The notes beneath the pieces are model-generated. The model saw only the letters and a program-made list of their open reading frames with translations, was not told where the DNA came from and ran no database searches. From Deinococcus sonorensis KR-87 (lineage in GTDB: Bacteria > Deinococcota > Deinococci > Deinococcales > Deinococcaceae): 64,000 bases of DNA. Every line of letters starts with the position of its first letter. The first letter of the stretch is position 1. Location: contig NZ_CP158298.1 in the NCBI RefSeq assembly GCF_040256395.1, positions 62,001 through 126,000 of the forward strand, written 5' to 3'. The translations under genes and the position numbers were made by a program. This document shows, piece after piece, positions 18,430-26,508 of the stretch.

Positions 18430-18689
18430 CCACAACGTGGACGGGTGAGGGGCGGCGCATGCCCACGATCTTGAAGGCTCCAGCGCAGCGCGACTCCACA
18501 ACGTGGATGGGCCGAACACCACAAGCCGGACGGGTGAACGTGACCGGCTGTGCCCGGCCGGTGTGGACGGCTCCACCCGTCGGCCGGGTGAGGGCCGCCA
18601 CGCCACTCCACGAACTGGACGGGCGAGGGGCGGTGCATGCCCACGATCTGGACGGGAAGCGGCGCGCACGATCCCACCAACTGGACGGG
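18430..18689. repeat. Iteron-like degenerate repeats on a 33-bp spacing
   Basis: The 16-bp unit CCACNANNTGGACGGG recurs with mismatches at 18430, 18463, 18496, 18519, 18573, 18608, 18641 and 18674. Two trios (18430/18463/18496 and 18608/18641/18674) are spaced exactly 33 bp, three helical turns. In one minus-strand frame the later trio reads as 11-residue repeats (PLPVQLVGSCA, PLPVQIVGMHR), but no complete gene contains them. Placement upstream of the rep remnant favours iterons. Confidence 0.65.
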
Positions 18690-18871
18690 TAAGGGGCGCA
18701 GGACCCAGGCGGCCCGTCCCGCCCGGTCAGCGGCGTGTGATGCGCCCTGAGGCACGGTGCGGACATGCGCCTGAAGTGCCCGCCCTGGCAGGCGTTCGCG
18801 GTCCTGGCGGCGCTGAGCCGACACCCGCCGCGCGTCGGTCGGCGGCGGATTCCGTGACGCGCTGCGCTGAG

Positions 18872-19081
18872 TCAGGCGCACCACCGCAGGCCATCCGGGA
18901 GGCGGTTCCGTAGCGTCTCGGTCAGGCACGCCTGCCAGTGCGGGTCGCTCAGCGTCAGCGGATCATCGACCGTCACCCCACTTGTGGCGTCCGGCCGCAC
19001 CCGCCGCTGCCCGTCCAGCCACCGCACCTGCGTGTCCAGCGCCGTTCGGTCCAGCGGCGTGCGCGTCACTTCCCGCGCCAT
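18872..19081 (-). CDS. Small hypothetical protein, 69 residues
   Basis: The frame reads MAREVTRTPLDRTALDTQVR, then DATSGVTVDDPLTLSDPHWQ and LRNRLPDGLRWCA. The balanced composition is protein-like, but there is no ribosome-binding site and no recognised family. It lies upstream of the repeat array on the minus strand and could be a plasmid-borne small gene. Confidence 0.4.
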   Translation of the reverse strand: MAREVTRTPLDRTALDTQVRWLDGQRRVRPDATSGVTVDDPLTLSDPHWQACLTETLRNRLPDGLRWCA

Positions 19082-19254
19082 GGATAAGGCTGCGGGTTAG
19101 CCTCCACTCGGGGTGACCCGGCGTGAGCGTCTGTCGACCCGGTGCGCCCTGGCCCGGTTGCGAGCGGGCGGCCACGCGTGCGGCTTCGCCGGGACCTGGG
19201 GGCGGTGCGCCTGAACGCCTCCACGGCGCGTCCTGGCGCTGGACGCCGTCCGCC

Positions 19255-20097
19255 TCAGCGGAGGAAGAAGGCGGTGACGGTGCGGGCCACCTCTTCGGGC
19301 GCGCTCTTGTCCAGTCCGAAATGGTCGAGCGTGGGGAAGACGTGCGTCTCGGCGTGGGGCAGGACCTCGGGGAGCCGGTTCATGGCGAGGTCCACCCACT
19401 CGAGTTCACTGCGCCCACCCTGGAGGAGCAGCACCTCCGCGGCCACGTCCTGGTACTGCTGCACGGTGCTGTCGAGCGCCGCGAGCGCCTGGTGCTCTCT
19501 CAGGTTTTCTGGGAGCAGGCGGAGCAGGTCCCGCAGTTCGTCGGGCTTCACGACGCGTGGGAGCAGGAGTTTCATCAGCCAGCGTGGGGTCCGCCGCGCC
19601 CGTTTGGGTCCAGCGCCGTGGGTGAACTCCACGAAGGCGTCCAGCGGCCGGCCCTGGGCGAGGTGCTGCTGATACGCGCTCGTCCAGTTCATCTGGATGG
19701 ACCCGCCGATCGACACGCCCGGTTCGTAGGCGGCGATGCGGGAGAAGGCGCGGGTGGTGCGCGCCACTTCCAGGGCGATCAGGCCCCCGAAGCTGTGACC
19801 GACCAGGAGGGCGGCGCCCGTCGCCTGCTGAACCGCGAGGACGTCCTCGCGTTCCTTGAGGACGCTGTAGTGCTCGCCCTGGGGGCCGCTGAGGCCCCGG
19901 CCACGGCGTTCGAGGATGTGCACGGTGAAGTGCGGCGAGAGGGCGCCCGCGAAGCGCGTGTACGCCGCTGCCGTCGACAGGACGCCGGGAACGACGATCA
20001 CGGCTGGCCCCTGGCCGAGCGTGTGGTACGCGATGCTCGTCCCGTCCCGGGACACGACGGTGGAGGACGCGCTGGGTGGGGCGACATTAGCCTTCAT
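19255..20097 (-). CDS. Alpha/beta hydrolase
   Basis: 280 residues. The nucleophile elbow is GHSFGG with Ser102, the strand before it reads GAALLVGHS, and the His is in TLDHFGL near the C-terminus. PAVIVVPGVLSTAAAY supplies the oxyanion region and ERRGRGLSG the loop after strand 4. It is a cytoplasmic hydrolase with unknown substrate. It overlaps the upstream MarR gene by 11 bases, so the two form an operon and the regulator probably responds to a substrate or product. Confidence 0.9.
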   Translation of the reverse strand: MKANVAPPSASSTVVSRDGTSIAYHTLGQGPAVIVVPGVLSTAAAYTRFAGALSPHFTVHILERRGRGLSGPQGEHYSVLKEREDVLAVQQATGAALLVGHSFGGLIALEVARTTRAFSRIAAYEPGVSIGGSIQMNWTSAYQQHLAQGRPLDAFVEFTHGAGPKRARRTPRWLMKLLLPRVVKPDELRDLLRLLPENLREHQALAALDSTVQQYQDVAAEVLLLQGGRSELEWVDLAMNRLPEVLPHAETHVFPTLDHFGLDKSAPEEVARTVTAFFLR

Positions 20098-20524
20098 GGG
20101 GGCTCCTCTGGCCGGTCAGGGCCTGAAACAGCTGCTGGGTCAGCGCGCGGTAGTGCTGCAGGTCGACGCCGGCCTGCAGCACGAGGTCGTTGAACCTGTC
20201 GTCGAGCAGGTGCCGGCCCTGCGCCACGAACGCGCGTCCCTGCGGGGTGAGGGTGACCAGGCGCTTGCGGCCGTGCTCCGGGCTGCGGGCCGTTTCGACG
20301 TGGCCGTCGCGGATGAGGCTCTGGACCATGGTGCTGATGGCCGGGTCGCTGTAGCCGAGGGCGGTGGCCAGTTCGTGCTGCGTGACCGTTCCATGCTCGT
20401 GGAGGGCGAACAGGAACAGCGCCCGGCTGTACGAGATGCCGAAGTGCGCCCGCAGCAGCCGGTCCGCGGCGCGGTCGAGCTCGGCGACGAGCCGGTGGAG
20501 GAGATACGAGGTCGATTCAGGCAC
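20087..20524 (-). CDS. MarR family transcriptional regulator
   Basis: 145 residues. The winged-helix domain is clear: TVTQHELATALGYSDPAIST, then MVQSLIRDGHVETARSPEHG and RKRLVTLTPQGRAF. It is the first gene of a two-gene operon with the hydrolase. A 14-bp perfect palindrome lies 23 bases upstream of its start codon and is the likely autoregulatory site. Confidence 0.9.
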   Translation of the reverse strand: MPESTSYLLHRLVAELDRAADRLLRAHFGISYSRALFLFALHEHGTVTQHELATALGYSDPAISTMVQSLIRDGHVETARSPEHGRKRLVTLTPQGRAFVAQGRHLLDDRFNDLVLQAGVDLQHYRALTQQLFQALTGQRSPHEG

Positions 20525-20541
20525 GGGCCGCCTCCTTGACG

Positions 20542-20573
20542 TTAACTTCCTAATATTAGGAGATTAATGTTAA
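20542..20573 (-). promoter_or_regulatory. Palindromic MarR operator
   Basis: TCCTAATATTAGGA at 20548-20561 is a perfect 14-bp palindrome. It is flanked by GTTAAC on one side and ATGTTAAG on the other in an AT-rich patch, immediately upstream of the MarR gene. It probably overlaps the promoter. Confidence 0.65.
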
Positions 20574-21553
20574 GAGCTTAATACCATGGCGGACGGAATG
20601 CAAGGGCACGCCACCAGGCCCACCCCCGCGCAGCTCACGCGTGCCGGCAGGACAGCTGGTCGTCAGGACCGCCCATGCACAGCGCGGCAGTCGACAGGTG
20701 CAGCCATGGATCCAGGGTCCGCCGGTCGACCTCCGGTGGGGCCGCCCGCTCCACCTCACCGTGGTCCGGACACCCAGGTTGAACCGTCAGGCCCCGGGGC
20801 ACTGCTGGGCTCGTGCGCGGCGGGTCCGCTCGTGACGGACCCGCGTTCTGTTCAGGCGCCCTGCAGCGCCAACCGGCCGTCTCCGGCTGGCTGAGCGCCT
20901 GCGCTTCGAACCGATCCCCAGGCCACGGCCACCACCGGCGGGGTCACCCACCTGCACCGCGCAGCCGCCCGCCTCCGCCGCGTGGCCGGGTACGCCGGCG
21001 GCACGGTCGCGTGGGAGGTGCCATCTCGACCCGTCTCCAGCACCGCCAGCTCGTCGACCACCGGCAGGGACGCGCGGTGCAGCGGGCACTCGCCGGTGGT
21101 CACGCTGCCGTGCAGCACCACGTCCCCGCGCCGGCGGTTCAAGGCGCGCCACGGCACGCTGACGATGCGCGCCAGCCGGTCCACACGATTTCCCGCTGGC
21201 GCGAGGACCACCGCGGACGGGGGTCGAGCCGAGCGGCCGTTCCGGCGGGCCGTCCCCGCCTGGGCGGTCAATGCCGGACTCGGGGTGCAGGGTCGCGGCC
21301 GCAGCGTTGGCGCGTTGTGAGGCGTGCCAGCGTCTCTGACGTGCGAACCCAAGGCCGACGTGAGACCAGCTGCCCGGCCAGCGCGGGTCAGGTCAGGCGG
21401 TCAGGCAGGCCCACGGTTCGGTTTGAGGGTGCGTCCAGGCGCCCGGACGGCGCGGCCGGTGCGTGGCGAACCTCCGACCGGTCCAGGTGAAGGGTCCTGA
21501 AGGCGCCGGACCCAGACCCACCCCGCCCGGGCTCCGACCCAGGGCCCACACCC
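20574..21553. other. Gene-poor region
   Basis: Nearly 1 kb without a recognisable gene. A minus-strand frame at 20852-21352 has a coding-like end (RIVSVPWRALNRRRGDVVLH, PVVDELAVLETGRDG) but no ribosome-binding site or family match. No small regulatory subunit (ilvN) of acetolactate synthase is present here, downstream of the large-subunit gene. Confidence 0.4.
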
Positions 21554-23230
21554 TCACCGGGCGGATGTTGGGCACGCTGGAGTGGGGGGCTCAGCGCGCA
21601 CCACCCAGTCGGTCAGTTGACGTCCCGCGGGAACCACCGGGATATTTTCTTCCGCAGGAACGATCGCATGGAGCAGCGACGGGCCGGGATGCGTAAACCA
21701 CTGCTGCATCACGTCGCGGAGCTGTTCGCCATGGCGGACCGTCACGGCTGGAATGTGGTACGCCAGTGCCAGCCGCGCAAAGTCCGGGTTGCTGGACGCG
21801 AGTTCCACCTGCTGACGACCGGAGGGGGTAAAGAGGTCCTGGTATTGCCTGACCATGCCCAGATGACCGTTATCCAGCACCAGCACCTTCACGTTCAGCT
21901 GGTGGGCGGTCAGGGTGGACAGTTCCTGGTGGGTCATCTGAAACCCCCCGTCGCCGCAAATGCAGATGACCCGTTGATTCGGATGGGCGATGGCGGCGCC
22001 CGCCGCTGCCGGCAGCGCATAGCCCATGGTGCCCAGCCCCCCAGACGTGAGCCAGTGCCGCGGTCTGGACGGCGCACAGTGGTGGGCCGCGAGCATCTGA
22101 TGGTGACCGACATCCGTGGCGATCAAGTCATCTGGGTTGAGCACCGTCCGGAGGGTCTGCAGGACCTGGGTCATGCTCCACTGAGCCGGTGGGATGTACT
22201 CAGCGAACCTCCGAATCTGCGCCCACCAGGCCTCCAGGTTCAACGGTTCTGCCAGCGCCGACAGCGCTTCAAACGCCTCTTCTGCTCGGGCCTGGACACT
22301 CAGCGCCGGTTGAAGCAACCGGCCGAATTCCAGAGGATCGAGATCAATGTGGATGATGCGTGCCTGTGGCGCGAACAGGGCCAGCTTGCCCGTCAGCCGA
22401 TCATCAAAGCGGACGCCGATCCCGAGGATGAGGTCCGCCTGACTCAGCGTCTGATTCGCCCTGCTGCTGCCGTACACGCCGGGCATCCCCACGCGCTGTG
22501 GGTGAGCTGCAGGCAGGATGCCGATGCCCTGCAGCGTGTGCACCACCGGGATGCCCGTGGTGTCCACGAACGGCTGAACCCTCGTGGCGTCCTGTGCCCC
22601 CGCGCCGATCAACAGCACCGGCCGGTCCGCCGCCTTCAGGTGGTCCATCACCGCGCGGTAGGACCGGGGGTGGGACGTGACGCGCGCCTGAGGCTCCGGC
22701 TGGAAATGAACGCCCATGGGCGTCTGCTGGAGTTGCACGTCGTGGGGCAGGTCGATCAGGACGGGACCGGGCTTCCCGCTCTGAGCCAGTCGCACCGCTT
22801 CTCGCACCAGAGCGGGAATCTGACTGGCCGTGCGGGCCTGGAACGCCCCCTTGGTGACCGGACGGGCGATGGAGACGATGTCAAGCTCCTGAAATGCCCG
22901 TGTGCCCTGCAGGTGCGTCGGGACGTTGCCGGTGAGGGCCAGGAGCGGGAGGTGGTCCAGCAGGGCGTCGCCAAGGCCGGTGATCAGGTTGGTGGCGGCG
23001 GGACCGGACGTCGCCAGGCAGGTCCCGATCCGTCCGCTGCTGCGGGCGAACCCTTCTGCGGCGTGCACGGCCCCTTGCTCGTGGCGCGTGAGGATATGCC
23101 GGATGCCGGACCGGTCCAACGCGTCGTAGATGGGGAGATTCATGGCGCCAGGAATGCCGAACAGGGTGGTGATGCCGTGGTCTCTGAGGGCGTGGAGGAG
23201 CAGCGCGGCTCCGGTCATGGTCGGTGTCAT
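21554..23230 (-). CDS. ilvB: Acetolactate synthase large subunit-like ThDP enzyme
   Basis: 558 residues from ATG 23230, with GGAGGAAG two bases upstream. The N-terminal ThDP domain has GIPGAMNLPIYDAL and the activating Glu51 in HEQGAVHAAEGFAR. The middle domain includes GKPGPVLIDLPHDVQ. The C-terminal domain carries the ThDP/Mg motif GDGGFQM...DNGHLGM. It would condense two pyruvates, or pyruvate with 2-oxobutyrate, in valine, leucine and isoleucine synthesis. No ilvN or ilvC follows, which is unusual. A leader-peptide attenuator precedes it, supporting an amino-acid biosynthetic role over a catabolic one. Confidence 0.9.
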   Translation of the reverse strand: MTPTMTGAALLLHALRDHGITTLFGIPGAMNLPIYDALDRSGIRHILTRHEQGAVHAAEGFARSSGRIGTCLATSGPAATNLITGLGDALLDHLPLLALTGNVPTHLQGTRAFQELDIVSIARPVTKGAFQARTASQIPALVREAVRLAQSGKPGPVLIDLPHDVQLQQTPMGVHFQPEPQARVTSHPRSYRAVMDHLKAADRPVLLIGAGAQDATRVQPFVDTTGIPVVHTLQGIGILPAAHPQRVGMPGVYGSSRANQTLSQADLILGIGVRFDDRLTGKLALFAPQARIIHIDLDPLEFGRLLQPALSVQARAEEAFEALSALAEPLNLEAWWAQIRRFAEYIPPAQWSMTQVLQTLRTVLNPDDLIATDVGHHQMLAAHHCAPSRPRHWLTSGGLGTMGYALPAAAGAAIAHPNQRVICICGDGGFQMTHQELSTLTAHQLNVKVLVLDNGHLGMVRQYQDLFTPSGRQQVELASSNPDFARLALAYHIPAVTVRHGEQLRDVMQQWFTHPGPSLLHAIVPAEENIPVVPAGRQLTDWVVRAEPPTPACPTSAR

Positions 23231-23240
23231 GTCTTCCTCC

Positions 23241-23275
23241 AAAAAAAAACTCCCCAACCGCTGTGGGTTGGGGAG
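23241..23275 (-). terminator. Attenuator terminator upstream of ilvB
   Basis: On the minus strand CTCCCCAACC, a 6-base loop and GGTTGGGGAG form a 10-bp stem followed by nine T residues (complement of 23241-23249), a textbook rho-independent terminator. It ends right at the GGAGG of ilvB, so RNA polymerase would stop just before the gene unless the stem is prevented. Confidence 0.9.
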
Positions 23276-23301
23276 AGACTCGCTGGTGCGGATCGGCAAC
23301 G

Positions 23302-23364
23302 TCAGCTACGGTTCTCCCCGTAACTTACGAGTACCAGTACGTTGTGCTGCAGGAGCATGCGCAT
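23302..23364 (-). CDS. Branched-chain amino acid leader peptide
   Basis: A 20-codon frame encodes MRMLLQHNVLVLVSYGENRS; a start at 23358 would give 18 residues. It has three Val and four Leu codons, five of them consecutive (VLVLV), as in ilv leader peptides. Its stop lies 26 bases before the terminator stem. GGGGAGA (23319-23313, Gly-Glu-Asn codons) is complementary to TCTCCCC (23276-23270) in the 5' arm of the terminator, giving a 7-bp antiterminator. No strong Shine-Dalgarno is present. It overlaps the end of the gene at 23306-23755. Confidence 0.75.
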   Translation of the reverse strand: MRMLLQHNVLVLVSYGENRS

Positions 23365-23755
23365 GTCCCACGAAGGGTAAGCGGGCGTGGTGTGAGCGTG
23401 CATCGGCCAGATGGCGTATCAAGCGGGCGCAGACCCGGCGCTGTTCCGCCGGTGGAGCGCAGAGCCGCAGCGCATGAGCGGCGCGGCCCGGGATACCCGG
23501 CGGTACCCGGACCTGGAGCACCGGGAACCGCGGCTCACCCGGGTGCCACTGAATCAGCAGGTGCTCCAGGTCCGCAGTGACCTGGAGCGTGCCCGCGCGG
23601 CTGATCAGCTCACCCGGCCCGGCCGGGTCCTTGCCCGGCACCTGGTGCAGCGTCAATTCGCGCGCCTGGCAGCGCAGGTGGATGGTGCCGTCCGCACGGA
23701 TGCGGAAGTCCGGGTGCAGGCAGCTGCCGATGTCGTGCAGCTGGTCCGCCCACAC
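23306..23755 (-). CDS. Hypothetical protein, 149 residues
   Basis: A GTG start at 23755 is the first possible start after an in-frame stop. The sequence is protein-like: LHDIGSCLHPDFRIRADGTI, HLRCQARELTLHQVPGKD, DLEHLLIQWHPGEPRF and EQRRVCARLIRHLADARS. It follows SSB on the same strand. The C-terminal 20 codons overlap the ilvB leader peptide in another frame, so the real end could be earlier or the ilvB promoter lies inside this gene. No family recognised. Confidence 0.45.
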   Translation of the reverse strand: MWADQLHDIGSCLHPDFRIRADGTIHLRCQARELTLHQVPGKDPAGPGELISRAGTLQVTADLEHLLIQWHPGEPRFPVLQVRVPPGIPGRAAHALRLCAPPAEQRRVCARLIRHLADARSHHARLPFVGHAHAPAAQRTGTRKLRGEP

Positions 23756-23909
23756 GGCGGTGTTCAGGGGAGAGGTCCTGCCCAGGGCGGGATGGGCCGT
23801 CAGGCCCGGCCCCGCTCAGCACCGTGAAGCCAGGGCAGCGCCCCCGCCACCGAGTCCCATGAACAGGAGGGAGCGCGTCCGCGCCCCCTCTCTGGTGTGG
23901 TTCAGGTGC

Positions 23910-24716
23910 TCAGAACGGCAGGTCCTCCTCCGGGGGCAACGCCTCCACCGCCGCCCGGGCCGGAGCGGGGGCGCGGCTGGCCGTCCGGCCCCCGGCCGCC
24001 TGCCCCAGGGCGGGGCCGCGGGTGAGCGCCTCAACGCGCGACGCCTCTATCTTGCTGGTGGTGCGCGTGTGGCCGTCCTTGTCGGTCCAGCGCTCGTTCA
24101 TCAGGCGGCCCTGCACCAGCACCGGATCGCCCTTCTTCAGGTCCTTCGCCATCTCGGCCAGCGCCCGCCAGACCGTTACGTCCACGTAATGGACCCGCTC
24201 CTGCTGCCGGCCGCCTCCGTCCTTCCAGGTCTCGTTCACCGCCAGCGCCAGACTCAGCACCGCGTCGCCGCCAGGGGTGTACCGCAGTTCTGCGTCTCGG
24301 GTCAGGTTGCCGATCACCAGCACCATGTTCATGCCGCCCGGCATGCGCACGCCACCCCCGGCGTCCTGGGTCGTCTCGGGCGCGCCCCCCAGCACCTCCA
24401 CCCGCAGGCCCTTCACGCGCACCGTACTGCGCTTCCCACCATCTGGCGTGTCCCAGCTGCGGTACTCCAGCGTGCCTTCCACCATCAGGCCGTCCCCGGC
24501 CTTGAGATGTCGCTCGGCCAGCCGTTCGGCGGCCTGGCCGAGCAGGTGGACCGGGTGGGCCCAGGGCAGGCGGCGAACCTGGCCGCCCAAGCCGGTCAGG
24601 TGGTCCTCGCCGGCGACCGTCACCTCGAAGATGGCCATGCCGCTGGGGCTATACCGCAGCTCCGGGTCAAGAGCGAGGGCGCCGATCAGAAAGATGTGGT
24701 TCATGCCGCGTGCCAT
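23910..24716 (-). CDS. ssb: Single-stranded DNA-binding protein with two OB folds
   Basis: 268 residues from ATG 24716 (AAGGGAGC upstream). Two OB folds occur in tandem: the first begins MNHIFLIGALALDPELRYSP at about residues 5-105 and the second MNMVLVIGNLTRDAELRYTP at about 128-230. The C-terminal acidic tip is EEDLPF, which recruits partner proteins. This arrangement is characteristic of Deinococcus-Thermus SSB, which works as a dimer in replication and repair. It is somewhat shorter than the D. radiodurans protein (about 300 residues) and may be a plasmid-borne paralogue. Confidence 0.95.
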   Translation of the reverse strand: MARGMNHIFLIGALALDPELRYSPSGMAIFEVTVAGEDHLTGLGGQVRRLPWAHPVHLLGQAAERLAERHLKAGDGLMVEGTLEYRSWDTPDGGKRSTVRVKGLRVEVLGGAPETTQDAGGGVRMPGGMNMVLVIGNLTRDAELRYTPGGDAVLSLALAVNETWKDGGGRQQERVHYVDVTVWRALAEMAKDLKKGDPVLVQGRLMNERWTDKDGHTRTTSKIEASRVEALTRGPALGQAAGGRTASRAPAPARAAVEALPPEEDLPF

Positions 24717-25016
24717 GGGGTGCTCCCTTCGCTGGTCTTGAGTCGTGAGCGGCGCCCGGGTGCGCCCTCTTCCAGCGTGGTGCCGGCCCGGGTTCGGTCC
24801 GCGTTCCGGCGACAGCCGGGGGGCGGAGCCGCTGATTGTGCGCCCCTCCCAGGTGAAGAGATGACCACGCGTCCTGCCCGTCCTGGCCGTGTGCGGGGAC
24901 GCAACGCACGGCACCTCCCCGGAACAAACCCTGCCCGCCGAAATGACACGACCGCCGTGCCCGAGGAACCCGCGCCTGGTCAAGCCGCCGGCACCTGCGC
25001 CGCCTGTCGCACAGCA
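24717..25016. other. SSB upstream region; no gene seen
   Basis: About 300 bases between the SSB start and the terminator of the next gene. No protein-like frame was identified. It should hold the SSB promoter. Confidence 0.45.
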
Positions 25017-25052
25017 GAGGCCGCCTCCCCGAATCGTCAGGGAGGCGGCCTC
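25017..25052 (-). terminator. Terminator-like hairpin
   Basis: GAGGCCGCCTCCC and its exact complement form a 13-bp stem around a 10-base loop, 17 bases beyond the stop codon of the gene at 25069-25479. Confidence 0.65.
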
Positions 25053-25068
25053 GATTGGTCGAGCTGGG

Positions 25069-25479
25069 TCAGGCGAGCAGGGTCGCCGAGGTGGTCGGCA
25101 GCGTCTGCAGGGCCGCCTGCACCCACGGGTCCAGGTCCCGCAGCGGCCGGCCGAGCTTCGCTTCCCGGCGGCGCCGTTCGGTCTTCACCCGGAACGCCGC
25201 TTCCCAGCACGCCTGCTCCCGCTCGTCACGGCTGTTCGCGTCGGGTGGGCCACTGCGGTCGATCATCACGGCGCTGCCGTGGCACGCCAGCAGCAGCAGC
25301 GGATCCGGGAGGGTACTGAGCGGCGAGCCGTGCAGCAGCCACTCCGCCTGGCGGAGGGACTCGGCCGCGTCCTCGGGGAGCGGCTGCTGGGGGGTGGTGT
25401 CGCCTGGGGTGCCGTGCACCGACCCGACGAAGGTGCGCAGGGCTTCGACCATGATCAGCTCCGGGGTGACGGTGGCCAT
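25069..25479 (-). CDS. Hypothetical protein, 136 residues
   Basis: The protein reads MATVTPELIMVEALRTFVGS, then ESLRQAEWLLHGSPLSTL, LLLLACHGSAVMIDRSG, and a helical Arg-rich section (REQACWEAAFRVKTERRRRE) ending TTSATLLA. TATGCT lies six bases before the ATG, supporting a leaderless start. The family is not recognised. It follows the gene at 25455-25799 and overlaps it by 25 bases. Confidence 0.6.
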   Translation of the reverse strand: MATVTPELIMVEALRTFVGSVHGTPGDTTPQQPLPEDAAESLRQAEWLLHGSPLSTLPDPLLLLACHGSAVMIDRSGPPDANSRDEREQACWEAAFRVKTERRRREAKLGRPLRDLDPWVQAALQTLPTTSATLLA

Positions 25480-25799
25480 GCCAGGAGCATACAAGGGCCA
25501 CGCGCCGAGCCGTGCGGGCCAGCACGCGGCAGGAATGCCGAAGGGGCATCCGGGGCCGGGCGGCGTCCACGAGCAGCGCGGACGCCTCCTCTGGCGTCCG
25601 CGCTTGTGATGGCTTCAGGGTTCTGTGGGTGCAGCACCTGCTGGACGCACGCTAGGGACGCTTCCAGTCCCGCCGGGTCGTACGGAACCTTCTTACGGTT
25701 CGGCAGGAAGACGAGCATATTCGAGGTGTGAAAGCAGGTCACAGCCGCCTTCGATGCCTTCCGGCGGGCGTCGAAGTTGGTCAGGATCTGGATGAGCAT
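25455..25799 (-). CDS. Small hypothetical protein
   Basis: Starts MLIQILTNFDARRKASKAAV with GAAGGAC next to the ATG and AAAGGAG further up. The first 65 residues look real (TCFHTSNMLVFLPNRKKVPY, LEASLACVQQVLHP). The frame then crosses a perfect 12-bp hairpin at 25575-25604 and continues as low-complexity sequence to 25455. The true C-terminus may therefore lie near 25605, with a lost stop codon or an indel. Function unknown. Confidence 0.5.
   Translation of the reverse strand: MLIQILTNFDARRKASKAAVTCFHTSNMLVFLPNRKKVPYDPAGLEASLACVQQVLHPQNPEAITSADARGGVRAARGRRPAPDAPSAFLPRAGPHGSARGPCMLLAWPPSPRS
25575..25604 (-). terminator. Hairpin inside a reading frame
   Basis: AGCGCGGACGCC, a 6-base loop and its exact complement. 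Its strength and position suggest a terminator for the small gene starting at 25799, although that frame reads through it. Confidence 0.5.
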
Positions 25800-25922
25800 G
25801 TCCTTCTGCTCCTTTCGCCTGTCAATGACGGTCGCCGACGACAAGGAAGCTGGAGCAGTCACCGCTGCTCTGGCATGACCACTGATGATCGAGGGACTCG
25901 ATACGGAACAGCGCGCACTCAT

Positions 25923-26492
25923 TTACCCTGGCGTCAGAAACGCCCCTGTCGACAATCGCACCGCATCGAGTCGCGCACGAAAAGGTACGGTGCCTTCATC
26001 GTGGAGCGCTGCTTGGTAAGCGGCACGGAACACTTCCATCGCGACGGCTCCGAACAGCGCGCCCGAGTCCAGTCCACGGGCGGTGTACGACTGCTCGATC
26101 GTTGACGCGCTCGCGGCAAGCTTTGTTCGCTCCCGTTCCTGCAACTCGAAGCTTTGCGAGATCAACGCTTGCCGTCTGCGCTGCCCCTCGCGGTCGGCGG
26201 TTATAAATTCTCCTGCCTGCGCGAGCACCCCGAATACAGCTTCTGACAGCTGGCTGAGGCTCGCCTCCTGGGGCAGGGCCGTCAATGCTCGTTCAAGGGC
26301 CATGGCCAGTTCATCGACTCGTGGAAAGACAACCTCGCGTTTGTCAGCGAAGTACCGGAAAAACGAACGCCGCGTGAGCCCAGCACGTTGAGCAATCTCT
26401 GCGGTGGTGACCTCGCTGTAGCCTCGCTCGGCGAACAGGTCGGCAGCAGCGGCGCGAAGCCGGAGTTCGGCGTCAGGATCCCAACGTGGCAT
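25923..26492 (-). CDS. TetR family transcriptional regulator
   Basis: 189 residues. The N-terminal domain is typical: LRAAAADLFAERGYSEVTTA, EIAQRAGLTRRSFFRYFADK, REVVFPRVDEL. TAAGAT lies six bases before the ATG with no Shine-Dalgarno, so the mRNA is probably leaderless. It is divergent from an SDR gene, and a 14-bp-arm inverted repeat sits between them. Confidence 0.92.
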   Translation of the reverse strand: MPRWDPDAELRLRAAAADLFAERGYSEVTTAEIAQRAGLTRRSFFRYFADKREVVFPRVDELAMALERALTALPQEASLSQLSEAVFGVLAQAGEFITADREGQRRRQALISQSFELQERERTKLAASASTIEQSYTARGLDSGALFGAVAMEVFRAAYQAALHDEGTVPFRARLDAVRLSTGAFLTPG

Positions 26493-26508
26493 AGCACCAT
26501 CTTACGGT

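Noticed and set aside
18430..18689. CRISPR array
   Set aside because: Repeats are only about 16 bp and degenerate, the spacing of 33 bp leaves 17-bp gaps that are also partly conserved, and no cas gene is near.
18336..18929. Minus-strand frame of 197 residues covering the repeat array
   Set aside because: The regular part is the 11-residue reading of the iterons. The rest is composition-driven, and the frame runs into the rep remnant out of its frame.
23241..23275. Ordinary terminator of the upstream gene at 23306-23755
   Set aside because: Its position at the ilvB Shine-Dalgarno, with a Val/Leu-rich leader and a complementary antiterminator segment, fits attenuation better. A dual role remains possible.
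21617..23323. 568-residue plus-strand frame opposite acetolactate synthase
   Set aside because: Pure antisense of a well-conserved enzyme.
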